Origin: JAOUEA01 sp963821925
GTDB taxonomy: Bacteria > Actinomycetota > UBA4738 > HRBIN12
Assembly (NCBI GenBank): GCA_963821925.1
Contig: CAWGFO010000010.1
Span: 1-64,000 of the forward strand
Direction: 5' to 3'
Length of the DNA: 64,000 nucleotides
Part shown: one piece after another, positions 53,894 through 63,203 of the stretch
Layout of the letters: each line of letters opens with the position of its first letter
Position numbering within the stretch: the stretch's first letter is position 1
The notes under the pieces: generated by a model
What the model saw: the letters and a program-made list of their open reading frames with translations, nothing else
The model's database searches: none
What the model was told of the DNA's origin: nothing
Translations under genes and position numbers: made by a program

Positions 53894-54573
53894 ACGCCTC
53901 GGAACTGGCGCACATCGAGGCCGAGATCGTGGCCTGTCGTGCGTGCCCTCGGCTGGTCGAGTGGCGGGAACGCGTCGGGCGCGAGAAGGTCGCGCGCTTC
54001 GCCGACCAGACCTACTGGGCCCGGCCGGTGCCCGGGTTCGGCGACCCCGACGCCCGCGTCGTGGTGCTCGGGCTCGCGCCTGCGGCGCACGGCGGGAACC
54101 GCACCGGCCGCGTGTTCACGGGCGACCGGTCCGGTGACTTCCTCTACGCCTCGCTCCACCGGACGGGGTTCGCGAACCAACCGGAGAGCGTCGCGCCGGA
54201 CGACGGCCTGCGGCTCACCGGTGCGTTCGTCACGGCCGTGAACCGCTGTGCCCCGCCCGGGAACAAGCCCACGCCGGCCGAGCGCGACGCCTGCCTTCCG
54301 TACTTGGAGCGCGAGCTCGCGGCGCTGGCAGCGCTGCGGGTGATCGTCGCCCTGGGCGGTTACGGGTGGGACGGGGCGCTCCGGGCGATGACCGGGCTCG
54401 GCCACACCGTGCGGCCGAAGCCGCGGTTCGGGCACGGCGCCGAGGCCGCGGTCGGGACCGTGACGCTCCTCGGCTGCTACCACCCGAGCCAGCAGAACAC
54501 GTTCACCGGGACGCTCACCGCCCCGATGATCGACGACGTGCTGACCCGGGCCAGGGCGCTCGCCGGTCTTTGA
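53890..54573 (+). CDS. Uracil-DNA glycosylase, family 5 (UDGb-like)
   Basis: The 227-residue enzyme has the Fe-S cysteines Cys16 and Cys19 (ACRACPRL), Cys120 and Cys135, motif 1 LGLAPAAHGGNRTGRVFTGD and motif 3 HPSQQNTFTG. These match the family 5 glycosylases of Actinobacteria and Thermus, which remove uracil and other deaminated bases. Coupling to the ABC-F gene by ATGA implies a shared transcript. Confidence 0.94.
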   Translation: MNASELAHIEAEIVACRACPRLVEWRERVGREKVARFADQTYWARPVPGFGDPDARVVVLGLAPAAHGGNRTGRVFTGDRSGDFLYASLHRTGFANQPESVAPDDGLRLTGAFVTAVNRCAPPGNKPTPAERDACLPYLERELAALAALRVIVALGGYGWDGALRAMTGLGHTVRPKPRFGHGAEAAVGTVTLLGCYHPSQQNTFTGTLTAPMIDDVLTRARALAGL

Positions 54574-54628
54574 CCCTCCTCGGTCGCACGACTAGCGTGG
54601 CCCTCCCGAGCCCGAGGAGGTCCTACCC

Positions 54629-55211
54629 GTGCGCAGATCCTGGTCGGTAGCCGTGCTGGCGATCGTCGTGGTGGTGCTGACGAGCGGCGCCGCGATCGGC
54701 CTGCCCAGGGGAGGCGCCTGCACGATCACGGGCACCCCGGGCCCCGACGTGCTGCGGGGGACGACCGGGCGCGACGTGATCTGCGGCCTCGGCGGCGACG
54801 ACGAGCTCCGCGGCCTCGGCGGCAACGACGAGCTCCGCGCGGGGGCGGGCAACGACTTCCTGAGCGGCGGCATCGGCGAGGATCGTGCTCCTCGGCGGCG
54901 ACGGGCGCGACACCCTGATCGGCAACGGCGGCGACGACCGGATGTTCGGCAACGCGGGCTCCGACGACGGGGTGGGCATGGGCGGCAGCGACTACCTGAA
55001 CGGCGGGCCTGGGCCCGACTCGACGCTCGACGGCGGGGCCTCGGGCCGGGACACCGTGAACGGCGGGCTCGGCAACGACCACTGCATCGCCACGACCGAC
55101 GGCGTCGGCAACGACACGGCGATCGGCGGGCCGGGCACCGATACCGGCTTCACGGACCCGGGCGACGCCCGCCAGGGTCTCGAGCGCGAGGAGCCCTGCT
55201 TCGCCGAGTAG
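54629..55211 (+). CDS. Secreted RTX-type calcium-binding repeat protein, one frameshift
   Basis: The GTG start gives a signal peptide (VAVLAIVVVVLTSGAAIGLP). The mature part begins with CTITGTPGPDVLRGTTGRDV and consists of GGxGxDxh nonapeptide repeats (GLGGDDELRGLGGNDELRAG, LLGGDGRDTLIGNGGDDRMFG), ending in LEREEPCFAE. A one-base indel near 54,885 separates two otherwise continuous repeat tracts. Length is about 193 residues. The repeats should form a calcium-bound beta roll. No type I secretion genes are nearby, so Sec export is expected. Confidence 0.8.
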
Positions 55212-55256
55212 CCCCGCGGGAATACCTCGTCGGCGCCGGCGCTTATCCTGAGTCGC

Positions 55257-57239
55257 ATGGGCCGACACCGCAGCTTCTTCGCCGTGCGCCCGGAGGAGGA
55301 GGACCAGCGGCCGATCGACCGCGCCACCGTCCGACGGGTGATCGACACCTTCCGCCCGTACAAGGCCAAGGTGACGATCGTCGCGGTCCTGATCATCGTC
55401 ACGTCCGCCCTCGGCGTCGTGAACCCGATGCTGATCTCGAAGGTCTTCAACAACGCGCTCTTCGGCGACCCGTCGGGATCGGATAACTGCGGTGGTGCGA
55501 CGTGCCCGAACCTGCCGCTCCTGTACTTCTACGTCGCGCTGATGATCGCGGTGCCGATCGTCACGAGCGCGATCGGGATCGGCCAGACCTACATGGCGAA
55601 CCTCGTGGGCCTGCGCGTGATGCAGGACCTGCGCAACGCTCTCTACTCCCACCTGCAGTTCATGCCGCTGCGGTTCTTCACGACGACCCGGACCGGCGAG
55701 ATCCAGTCGCGCATCGCGAACGACGTCGGCGGCGTGCAGTCGGTCGTCACCGACACGGCCTCGAGCGTGCTCGCGAACATCGTCACGATCATCAGCACGC
55801 TGGCGGTGATGATCTGGCTCTCGGTCCCGCTCACCCTCCTGTCGCTGGCGCTGATGCCGCTCTTCCTCTGGCTGACCGTGAAGGTGGGCCGGGCGCGGCG
55901 CGACGTCGCCACGAGCACCCAGCGCACCCTCGCCGACCTCTCGGCGATCACCGAGGAGACGCTCAGCGTGAGCGGGATCCTGCTCTCGAAGTCGTTCGGG
56001 CGACAGCGTCACGAGATCGGGCGGTACCAGGAGGAGAACGAGCGCCTGACCGGCCTCCAGATCCGCCAGACGATGATCGGTCGCTCCTTCTTCGCGGTCG
56101 TGGGGACGTTCTTCTCGATCACCCCGGCGCTGGTGTACCTGGTGGCCGGCTGGCAGATGAGCAAGAACGGCTTCAACAGCGTGAACGCCGGCGACATCGT
56201 CGCCTTCACCACGCTCCAGTCGCGGCTCTTCTTCCCGATCGGCTCGATGCTGCAGGTCTCGACCGACGTCCACGCGTCGTTCGCGCTCTTCGATCGGATC
56301 TTCGAGTACCTCGACATGGAGCACGAGATCGAGGACAAGCCCGGCGCGGTCGTCGCCCGGCACGATGCGATCCGCGGGAAGGTCGTCCTCGATCACGTGC
56401 GGTTCCGCTACGAGACGCCGCCCGAGGCGGTGGAGGTGTCGTCGGCCGACCTCGCGCTCGCGAACGAGGCGCCGCGCGAATGGACCCTGGACGACGTGTC
56501 GTTCGAGATCCAGCCCGGACAGCTGGCTGCGCTCGTCGGACCGAGCGGCGCCGGCAAGACCACGGTCACGTACCTGGTGCCGCGGCTCTACGACGTGCAG
56601 CGAGGCAGGGTGCTGATCGACGACGTGGACGTCCGCGAGTATCAGCTGGAGTCGCTGGGCGACATCATCGGGGTGGTGACGCAGGAGACCTACCTGTTCC
56701 ACACCACGATCAGGCGCAACCTGATGTACGGGCGGCCGGGGGCGACCCAGGAGGAGATGGAGGCCGCCGCTCGTGCCGCGAACATCCACGACCGGATCGC
56801 CGAGCTCCCCGAGGGCTACGACACGATCGTGGGGGAGCGCGGGTACAAGCTCTCGGGCGGGGAGAAGCAGCGCCTCGCGATCGCGCGCGTGGTCCTGAAG
56901 GATCCGCGGATCCTGATCCTGGACGAGGCGACGTCATCGCTCGACACGACGTCGGAGCGGCTCGTCCAGTCCGCGCTCGAGCCGTTGATGGAGGGGCGCA
57001 CGACGATCGCGATCGCGCACCGCCTGTCGACGATCCTGAAGGCCGACGTGATCTTCGTGATCGACCGCGGCACGGTCGCCGAGCGGGGGACCCACGATGA
57101 GCTCCTCGCCCGCGGGGGCCTGTACGCCAGGCTCTACGAGCAGCAGTTCCGCGGCGGGTTGATCGAGGCCGAGTTCGAGGACGGGGTGCTGCTCGCCTCG
57201 GGCGAGGTCGTGCCCGCCGTCGACGACACCGTCGCCTGA
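55257..57239 (+). CDS. ABC exporter, fused permease and ATPase
   Basis: The 660-residue half-transporter has six transmembrane helices in the first 350 residues and coupling segments such as LPLRFFTTTRTGEIQSRIANDV. The ATPase domain has Walker A GPSGAGKTT, VVTQETYLFHTTIRRNLMYG, signature LSGGEKQRLAIARV, Walker B ILILDEATSSLD and the switch His in IAIAHRLSTI. It probably exports lipids, peptides or drugs as a homodimer. An insertion with three Cys (DNCGGATCPNLP...) in the first external loop region is unusual. Confidence 0.94.
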   Translation: MGRHRSFFAVRPEEEDQRPIDRATVRRVIDTFRPYKAKVTIVAVLIIVTSALGVVNPMLISKVFNNALFGDPSGSDNCGGATCPNLPLLYFYVALMIAVPIVTSAIGIGQTYMANLVGLRVMQDLRNALYSHLQFMPLRFFTTTRTGEIQSRIANDVGGVQSVVTDTASSVLANIVTIISTLAVMIWLSVPLTLLSLALMPLFLWLTVKVGRARRDVATSTQRTLADLSAITEETLSVSGILLSKSFGRQRHEIGRYQEENERLTGLQIRQTMIGRSFFAVVGTFFSITPALVYLVAGWQMSKNGFNSVNAGDIVAFTTLQSRLFFPIGSMLQVSTDVHASFALFDRIFEYLDMEHEIEDKPGAVVARHDAIRGKVVLDHVRFRYETPPEAVEVSSADLALANEAPREWTLDDVSFEIQPGQLAALVGPSGAGKTTVTYLVPRLYDVQRGRVLIDDVDVREYQLESLGDIIGVVTQETYLFHTTIRRNLMYGRPGATQEEMEAAARAANIHDRIAELPEGYDTIVGERGYKLSGGEKQRLAIARVVLKDPRILILDEATSSLDTTSERLVQSALEPLMEGRTTIAIAHRLSTILKADVIFVIDRGTVAERGTHDELLARGGLYARLYEQQFRGGLIEAEFEDGVLLASGEVVPAVDDTVA

Positions 57240-57242
57240 GGC

Positions 57243-57740
57243 CTAGAGCTCGATCCGGTAGGTCAGCAGCACGAAGCCGTCGGGGAACACGCGGTCGTCG
57301 AGGCGTCGGAACCCCATCGCCTCGTACATCTGCTGCGCGGTCCTCATCCGTTCCGTCGTATGGAGCGTCACGAACGTCTTGCGGTGCTCGCGCGCGAGCT
57401 CGAAGCACCGATCGAAGAGGGCCCGCGCGATCCCACGTCGGCGGGCGAGCGGGTCGACCCCCACCATGCGGACATGGGCCTCGTCGGGATGCAGCGTGGG
57501 GTCGTCCTCGGGCTCGACCCGGTCGAAGAGCTCGAGCGTGGCACTCCCCAGGATCTGCCCCTCCTCCACCGCCACGAGGATCGTCGTGCGGTCCGCCCGG
57601 CCCTCGACGTCGGCGATATGCGTCAGGTACGCGCGCCAGTCGTCGTCGCCGTCGCGCACGAACTCGCGGTAGGCGTCGGCGGTCACGCGGCCCGCCTCGG
57701 CGAACTCGCCGGGCGTCGCCTCGCGGACCTCGATCGTCAC
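57243..57740 (-). CDS. GNAT family N-acetyltransferase
   Basis: The 165-residue single-domain GNAT contains TILVAVEEGQILGSATLELF, VRMVGVDPLARRRGIARALF (acetyl-CoA loop) and the C-terminal MYEAMGFRRLDDRVF. The GTG start overlaps the stop of the upstream transporter gene (GTGA), so the two genes form one unit. Its acceptor is unknown. Confidence 0.92.
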   Translation of the reverse strand: MTIEVREATPGEFAEAGRVTADAYREFVRDGDDDWRAYLTHIADVEGRADRTTILVAVEEGQILGSATLELFDRVEPEDDPTLHPDEAHVRMVGVDPLARRRGIARALFDRCFELAREHRKTFVTLHTTERMRTAQQMYEAMGFRRLDDRVFPDGFVLLTYRIEL

Positions 57741-58564
57741 GCCACGTTCACCCCGACGAGGCTCCCGATCAGGTACGTCACTGCGGCCGCCCCGCCGCCG
57801 ATCGCGAGCATGCGCAGCCCCGAGATCAGCGCCGACCGCCCGGTCAGGCGCGACGTCAGGGCGCCCACCGTGGCGAGCGCGATCGCCGTGAGCGTGGCCG
57901 AGATCAGCACGCCGGTCGTACCGCCGACGAACAGGAACGGGATCAGCGGGATGATCGCGCCGACCGCGAACATCCCGAACGACGACGCGGCCGCGCCGAC
58001 CGGCGAGCCGAGCCCCTCCTGCGGATCGATACCGAGCTCCTCGCGGGCATGGGTCTCGAGGGCCACTTCCGGGTCCTTCATGACCTCCTCGGCGACCTGG
58101 CGCGCGAGCTCGTCCGACAGGCCCTTGCGCCGGTAGATCTGCGTCAGCTCGGCGGTCTCCTCGGCGAGATCCTCGGCGCCCAGCTCGTGCGCCTCGAGGT
58201 GCAGCATGCGCTCGAGGACCTCCCGCTGGATCCGCATCGAGATGTATTCGCCCGCGGCCATCGAGAACGCGCCCGCCAGGAGGCCCGAGATGCCGGCCAG
58301 CAGGATCACGCTGCGCGACTGGTCGGCGCCCGCGAACCCCATGATCAGCGCGGCGTTCGACACGAGGCCATCGTTCACCCCGAAGATCGCCGCGCGGAGC
58401 GTGCCGGTCTTGCCGGTCCCGGACATCTGCTCGCCGTCGATCGGGCCCGGGTGGGGAAGGAGCTTGCCGGGACGGGTGCGCCGGAGGCGTCGCCGCGCCT
58501 CTTGGAGCTCCGGCAACTGCTCCTTCGTGCGGAGGTCCTCGGGCGTCGGGCCGGTCTCGCTCAT
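57737..58564 (-). CDS. VIT1/CCC1-family metal transporter
   Basis: The 275-residue protein has the family start GTLRAAIFGVNDGLVSNAALIMG, then SVILLAGISGLLAGAFSMAAGEYISMRIQRE, a cytoplasmic acidic helical metal-binding domain (EAHELGAEDLAEETAELTQI) and three C-terminal helices with SPVGAAASSFGMFAVGAIIPLI. These proteins move Fe2+ or Mn2+ out of the cytoplasm. It is coupled to the GNAT gene and divergent from the MarR gene, which might regulate it. Confidence 0.93.
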   Translation of the reverse strand: MSETGPTPEDLRTKEQLPELQEARRRLRRTRPGKLLPHPGPIDGEQMSGTGKTGTLRAAIFGVNDGLVSNAALIMGFAGADQSRSVILLAGISGLLAGAFSMAAGEYISMRIQREVLERMLHLEAHELGAEDLAEETAELTQIYRRKGLSDELARQVAEEVMKDPEVALETHAREELGIDPQEGLGSPVGAAASSFGMFAVGAIIPLIPFLFVGGTTGVLISATLTAIALATVGALTSRLTGRSALISGLRMLAIGGGAAAVTYLIGSLVGVNVA

Positions 58565-58656
58565 GTCACGAGGATATCCCCGGGGGCGGGCGACGGACGT
58601 CGTGGACGCCGGTCAGCCGGATTGACCATCGCGTGCCCGCGCGGGAGCATGCGGGC

Positions 58657-59085
58657 ATGGCGACGCAACCCGACCTCGGGCGACTCTTGTTGGAGGCCCA
58701 GCGCGCGCTCGCCGGAGAGCTCGCATTCGCCCTCGAGGAGCGCGGCTACCCCGACCTGCGGCCGGGCCACGCGGCGGTCTTCCTGCACATCGACCGGCGC
58801 AGCGGCTCGCGTCTCTCCGAGCTCGCGGTACGGGCCCGCGTGACCAAGCAGTCGATGATGCTCACGGTCGACGAGCTGGAGGCGCGCGGCTACGTGCGCC
58901 GGGCGCCCGACCGCGACGATGCCCGTGCCAAGCTGGTCCGTCTCACCACGCGGGGTCGCACGGCCGCGGCCGAATGCCGGCGGGCGGTCCAGGCCGTCGA
59001 GACCCGCGCACGCCGCCAGCTCGGGGATCGTGCGTACGCGCAGCTCCGCGACGGGCTGGAGGAGCTGGGCGCCGCCGAGGAGTGA
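58657..59085 (+). CDS. MarR-family transcriptional regulator
   Basis: The 142-residue winged-helix regulator shows LRPGHAAVFLHIDRRSGSRL, SELAVRARVTKQSMMLTVDELEARGYV (recognition helix), the wing RRAPDRDDARAKLVRLTTRG and C-terminal dimer helices. The ATG at 58657 gives the normal N-terminus. It is divergently placed next to the VIT-like transporter across a 92-base gap that could hold a shared operator; I could not pick out a clear palindrome there. Confidence 0.92.
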   Translation: MATQPDLGRLLLEAQRALAGELAFALEERGYPDLRPGHAAVFLHIDRRSGSRLSELAVRARVTKQSMMLTVDELEARGYVRRAPDRDDARAKLVRLTTRGRTAAAECRRAVQAVETRARRQLGDRAYAQLRDGLEELGAAEE

Positions 59086-59117
59086 TCCGTCGCGGCGCGG
59101 GGCAGTAGCATCGAGGC

Positions 59118-59609
59118 ATGCGTGAGGAAGCCACAGGCAAGACCGGTCTGCCCAGCGAGACGCGCAACAAGCCGGAACGCCCGCGTGACCTGCTGGGCCG
59201 GCCCCTCGCCTGGGGCGCCGAGAACGAGCTCGTGCTCGAGGACTACGACGCGCTCGGGATCGAGGAGAATCACGAGCTCGCCCGCGCGCACGTGCGGTCC
59301 GGCCGCTACTTCCCGGCGCACGAGGCCTGGGAGACGGCCTGGAAGCAGGCGCGCGACACGGGCGATGCCGAGTTCTTCAAGGGCCTCTCACAGATGGGAG
59401 CGGGCTATGTCCATCTCCTCCGCGGGAACGCCCACGGCGCCGTCACCCTCCTGCGCCGCGCGTCCGGGCGGGTGGGCGCGTATCCGGACGGGCACCGTGG
59501 CATCCCCACGGTCGCCCTCCACGACCGGCTCGAGGCCGACGCGGCCGCCGTCGGCGCGGGCGACCTGGTGCCCGGCGAGGACGTGACCTTCGACCCGCCA
59601 CCGGTCTAG
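59118..59609 (+). CDS. DUF309 domain protein
   Basis: The 163-residue protein has the DUF309 signature: GRYFPAHEAWETAWKQARD followed by FFKGLSQMGAGYVHLLRGNA, AVTLLRRASGRVGAYPDGHRG. The paired His/Glu residues suggest a helical metal- or ligand-binding core. The first 55 residues are a charged extension (PSETRNKPERPRDLLGRPLA). The function of the family is unknown. A methyltransferase gene follows. Confidence 0.88.
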   Translation: MREEATGKTGLPSETRNKPERPRDLLGRPLAWGAENELVLEDYDALGIEENHELARAHVRSGRYFPAHEAWETAWKQARDTGDAEFFKGLSQMGAGYVHLLRGNAHGAVTLLRRASGRVGAYPDGHRGIPTVALHDRLEADAAAVGAGDLVPGEDVTFDPPPV

Positions 59610-59687
59610 CCGCGCGGCGCACGCGCCGTGTAGCCTTTGCCCCCAAGGCGGACCGGCGCCCGCGCCGGATCGGACGAGGAGTCGACG

Positions 59688-60404
59688 ATGGGCCAGGTCG
59701 TGAGCGAGGTCGAGTGGAAGGGCCGTACCGGCCCGTTCACCCTGGCGCTGCGCCCCGGCGTCTTCAGCCCGACGAGCACCAGCAAGACCCTCGCCGACGC
59801 GCTCGAGATCGGTCCCGACGACACCGTGATCGACGTGGGCTGCGGGAGCGGCGTGCTCGCCTTCGTGGCCGCGCGACTCGGCGCGAAGAAGGTGTACGGC
59901 TGCGATCTCTCGGGGCCGGCCGTCGAGACCGCGAGGGAGAACGCCGTACGGCTCGGTCTCGACGACGTCTGTGAGTTCCGGCAGGGCGACCTGCTCGATC
60001 CGATGCGCGATGTCCGCGCGACCGTGCTGATCGGTGACGTCTCGGGGATCCCCGACGAGCTGGCGGCCGTCACGGGCTGGTTCGACCGGATCCCGGCCGG
60101 CGGCCCGACCGGCGCGGAGCTGCCGAGCAAGCTGCTCGGCTCGATCGGGGAGACGCTCGCTCCCGGCGGCCGCCTCTACCTGCCGACGGGATCGCTCCAG
60201 GACGAGGCGCGGGTCCTCGCCACCGCGCGCGAGATCTTCGGCGAGAACATGGAGCCCGTACTCGATCGGGAGTTCCCGCTGCCGGACCTCGTGGCGAAGG
60301 CCGCGACGACGGCCCGCATGATGAAGGACGGGCTCCTGAACCTCCGCAAGCGCGGCAGCCGCCTCCTGTGGCACCTCCAGATCTGGCGCTGCGTCCAGGG
60401 CTGA
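59688..60404 (+). CDS. SAM-dependent methyltransferase, PrmA-like class I
   Basis: The 238-residue enzyme contains the class I SAM fold: motif I TVIDVGCGSGVLAFVAARLG, the acidic loop VYGCDLSGPAVETARENAV, FRQGDLLDPM and the post-II strand GDVSGIPDEL in place of the NPPY/DxPY of amino-methyltransferases. The RPGVFSPTSTSKTLADAL entry resembles ribosomal protein L11 methyltransferases and 50S-like protein methylases. The substrate is undefined. The ATG at 59688 gives the family-like start; the upstream frame is non-conserved. Confidence 0.85.
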   Translation: MGQVVSEVEWKGRTGPFTLALRPGVFSPTSTSKTLADALEIGPDDTVIDVGCGSGVLAFVAARLGAKKVYGCDLSGPAVETARENAVRLGLDDVCEFRQGDLLDPMRDVRATVLIGDVSGIPDELAAVTGWFDRIPAGGPTGAELPSKLLGSIGETLAPGGRLYLPTGSLQDEARVLATAREIFGENMEPVLDREFPLPDLVAKAATTARMMKDGLLNLRKRGSRLLWHLQIWRCVQG

Positions 60405-60424
60405 AGGGCCGCCGAGCTCCGCGT

Positions 60425-60808
60425 TTAGTGCTTGCTCTCGCGCACGAAGCCGACGAGCGCCCACCCGAGCAGCGCGACGCCCGCGGGCAGGAGGATCAAC
60501 CCGTACACGATCGCCGCGCCGGTCAGCACGATCCCGAGCACGATGAACACCGGCCACCCGGTGGCCTCCGGGAACTCGCCGAGCTCCTGGCCGGCGGCGT
60601 CGGCCGGCGCGCCCTCGGGATCGTCGTCGGGGAGGGACGTGCGCGTGCTCCCGGCGTGGGTGGCCCACCCCGCCACGATCAGGGGCATCACGCCCGCCAC
60701 CACGAGGAGCACGGTGCCCGTCCACTCGTAGGTGATCGTCCAGTACACGGCGCCCAGCCCGACGAAGAAGACCGCGAGCGCCCAGAAGTAGCGCATCGCG
60801 ATCCTCAC
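60425..60808 (-). CDS. ctaF: Cytochrome c oxidase subunit IV (CtaF-like)
   Basis: The 127-residue protein has four hydrophobic helices in two pairs (FWALAVFFVGLGAVYWTI, GTVLLVVAGVMPLIVAGW, WPVFIVLGIVLTGAAIVYGL, AGVALLGWALVGFV) with an acidic linker. This is the actinobacterial CtaF layout. The GTG at 60808 overlaps the ctaD stop in the same GTGA manner as every junction in this operon; ATG 60796 (MRYFWAL) is the alternative. Confidence 0.9.
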   Translation of the reverse strand: MRIAMRYFWALAVFFVGLGAVYWTITYEWTGTVLLVVAGVMPLIVAGWATHAGSTRTSLPDDDPEGAPADAAGQELGEFPEATGWPVFIVLGIVLTGAAIVYGLILLPAGVALLGWALVGFVRESKH

Positions 60809-62445
60809 GGTTCGAGCTCCGGATGGTGCAGGTCGAAAGCCGGCCGCGCCGAGCGGATCCGCGGCACGGCCGTGAAGTTGTGCTCGGGCGGCGGCGAGGT
60901 CGTCGCCCATTCGAGCGACGAGCCGCCCCACGGGTCGTCCCCGGCGGGGATCCGATGCCGGCGCGAGATCCACAGGTCCACCAGGAACACGAGCACGGCC
61001 ACCGTCATCACGCCCGCACCGATCGTCGAAACGAGGTTCGGCGTGTCGAACCCGAGTCCCGTCGCGTAGTCGACGATCCGGCGAGGCATCCCGCGGAGCC
61101 CCACCACGAACTGCGGCCAGAACGTCAGGTTGAACCCGAAGAACAGCAGGTAGAAGACCCACCGGCCGAGCGACTCGCGGAGCATCGCGCCGGTCATCTT
61201 CGGGTACCAGAAGTAGATCGCGGCGAAGATCCCGAACACCGCGCCACCCATCATCGTGTAGTGGAAGTGGGAGACCAGGAAATAGGAGTCGGCGACCTGG
61301 AAGTCGATCGGGGCGCTCGCGAGGAGGACCCCCGTCACGCCGCCGATCAGGAAGTTCAGGAGGAACCCGATCGTGAACAGCATCGGCGTCGCGAGCCGGA
61401 TCTTGCCGCCCCACATCGTGCCGATCCAGTTGAAGAACTTCACGCCCGTCGGCACGGCGATCGTGAACGTCATCGCGCTGAAGAACGGGTTGTCGACGAC
61501 GCCGGTCGTGAACATGTGGTGGGCCCACACGCCGACCGAAAGTGCGCCGATCGCGAGCGTCGCGAGGACGAATCCGAGGTAGCCGAAGAGGGGCTTGCGC
61601 GCGAAGACCGGGATGATCTCGGTGATCACGCCGAAGAACGGCAGGATCAGGATGTAGACCTCCGGGTGCCCCAGGAACCAGAACAGGTGCTGGTAGATCA
61701 CGGGATCGCCCCCGCCCAAGGGGTCGAACGCGTGCCCGCCGACCCGTCGGTCCACGAGCAGCAGCCCGAAGGCGGCCACCGCGGGCGGGAACGCGACGAG
61801 CCCGAGGATCGACGTCACGACCATGTTCCAGGTGAAGATCGGGACGCGCCACATCGTCATGCCGGGCGCCCGCATCAGGAACACCGTCGTGAGGATGTTG
61901 ATGCCGGTCAGGAGCGTCGCCATCGCGACGAGCGCCAGCCCGAGGATCCATAGGTCGGTCGCGATCGAGGGCGAGAGGCGCGCCTCCGACAGCGGCGGGT
62001 ACGCGGTCCAGCCCGTCGCGGTGCCACCGCCGGCCGCGGCGAACCCGGACAGCAGCACGAGCAGCCCGCCGCCCGCGAAGCACCAGTACGACAGCGCGTT
62101 CAGCCGGGGGAACGCCATGTCGGGCGCGCCGATCTGCAGCGGGATCAGGTAGTTGCCCAGGCCGGCCCCGAACGGCGCCACGAACAGGAAGATCATCAGC
62201 GTCCCGTGGATCGTGAACGTGGTGTTGTAGGCCTCGTTCGAGAGCAGCTGTCGGCCGGGCTCCGCGAGCTCGGTGCGGAGCAGGTCCGCGAGCGCGCCGC
62301 CGATCAGGAAGAACGCGAACGCCGTGACGCAGTACATGATCCCGATGTGCTTGTGGTTCGTGGTCGTGAGCCACGAGACCGGGCCGGGGCGGTGCGGCTC
62401 CGCGGGGGCGGGTGCCGCGGCCGGACGGTCGACGGTGGTGCTCAC
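60805..62445 (-). CDS. ctaD: Cytochrome c oxidase subunit I
   Basis: The 546-residue haem-copper oxidase subunit has twelve predicted helices, WLTTTNHKHIGIMY at the start, low-spin haem ligand His in FTIHGTLMIFLFVAPF, the active-site cross-link region WFLGHPEVYILILPFFG (CuB His and Tyr), VWAHHMFTTG (CuB His pair), and FHYTMMGG (haem a/a3 His). The K- and D-channel type I pattern is consistent with an aa3 oxidase. The gene has a GTG start overlapping ctaC. It carries out terminal oxygen reduction. Confidence 0.97.
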   Translation of the reverse strand: MSTTVDRPAAAPAPAEPHRPGPVSWLTTTNHKHIGIMYCVTAFAFFLIGGALADLLRTELAEPGRQLLSNEAYNTTFTIHGTLMIFLFVAPFGAGLGNYLIPLQIGAPDMAFPRLNALSYWCFAGGGLLVLLSGFAAAGGGTATGWTAYPPLSEARLSPSIATDLWILGLALVAMATLLTGINILTTVFLMRAPGMTMWRVPIFTWNMVVTSILGLVAFPPAVAAFGLLLVDRRVGGHAFDPLGGGDPVIYQHLFWFLGHPEVYILILPFFGVITEIIPVFARKPLFGYLGFVLATLAIGALSVGVWAHHMFTTGVVDNPFFSAMTFTIAVPTGVKFFNWIGTMWGGKIRLATPMLFTIGFLLNFLIGGVTGVLLASAPIDFQVADSYFLVSHFHYTMMGGAVFGIFAAIYFWYPKMTGAMLRESLGRWVFYLLFFGFNLTFWPQFVVGLRGMPRRIVDYATGLGFDTPNLVSTIGAGVMTVAVLVFLVDLWISRRHRIPAGDDPWGGSSLEWATTSPPPEHNFTAVPRIRSARPAFDLHHPELEP

Positions 62446-63203
62446 GTCGCCACCACCTCACTGCGGCGTTCGGCGAGCCAGCTATCGAACGCGTCGGGCT
62501 CCATCACGGTCACGCGGAACGTCATGTACGCGTGGTTCAGCCCGCAGAACTCCGCGCAGACGCCTTGGTACGTCCCGGTGTCGGTGGGCGTGACATCGAA
62601 CCGGTTCACGTGCCCGGGGATCGCGTCGCGCTTGAACAGGAAGTCGGGGACCCAGAAGGCGTGGATCACGTCGTCGGAGGTCAGCACGACACGTACCGTC
62701 TCGCCGCGGGGGAGCGCGATCTCGGGACCGGTGACGTTCTCGCCGGTCGGATCGCTCACGACCGTCACCTCCTGCCCGTCGTAGGAGAAGCGCCAGCCCC
62801 ACGCGAACGCCTCGGCGCGCAGCGTCACGGCGGGGTCGGGCGCCAGGTCGCCCACCCGCTCCTCGGTGCGGAACGACATCGAGAACAACGCGATCACGAT
62901 CACGACCGGGATCGCCGTGTACACGATCTCGAGCGGCACGTGGCCGTGGAACTGGCGCCCGAGCGCCTCGTCGTCGTCGGAGGGCCGGCGCCGGTACCGG
63001 AGCAGCGACCAGCCGATCAACCCGTACACGATCGCGCCCACCACGATCCCGGCGATCATGAAGACCTGCCAGAGGTCGAAGATGTCGCGCCCCTGCTCGC
63101 TCGCGCCGCGTGGCATCCCGAACGAGGACGAGCACGCGGAGAGGGTGGCGGTCGCGCCCGCGACGACGAGGGCGATCGCGGATCGGGCGACGAGCCGTCT
63201 CAC
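62442..63203 (-). CDS. ctaC: Cytochrome c oxidase subunit II
   Basis: The 253-residue lipoprotein has a signal with lipobox LSAC, two transmembrane helices (FMIAGIVVGAIVYGLIGW, VYTAIPVVIVIALF) and the CuA cupredoxin domain with CAEFCGLNHAYM, DVIHAFWVPDF and TGTYQGV. All CuA ligands (His, two Cys, Glu carbonyl, His, Met) are present. The GTG start at 63203 overlaps the qcrB stop. Subunit II takes electrons from the cytochrome bcc complex in Actinobacteria. Confidence 0.96.
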   Translation of the reverse strand: MRRLVARSAIALVVAGATATLSACSSSFGMPRGASEQGRDIFDLWQVFMIAGIVVGAIVYGLIGWSLLRYRRRPSDDDEALGRQFHGHVPLEIVYTAIPVVIVIALFSMSFRTEERVGDLAPDPAVTLRAEAFAWGWRFSYDGQEVTVVSDPTGENVTGPEIALPRGETVRVVLTSDDVIHAFWVPDFLFKRDAIPGHVNRFDVTPTDTGTYQGVCAEFCGLNHAYMTFRVTVMEPDAFDSWLAERRSEVVAT

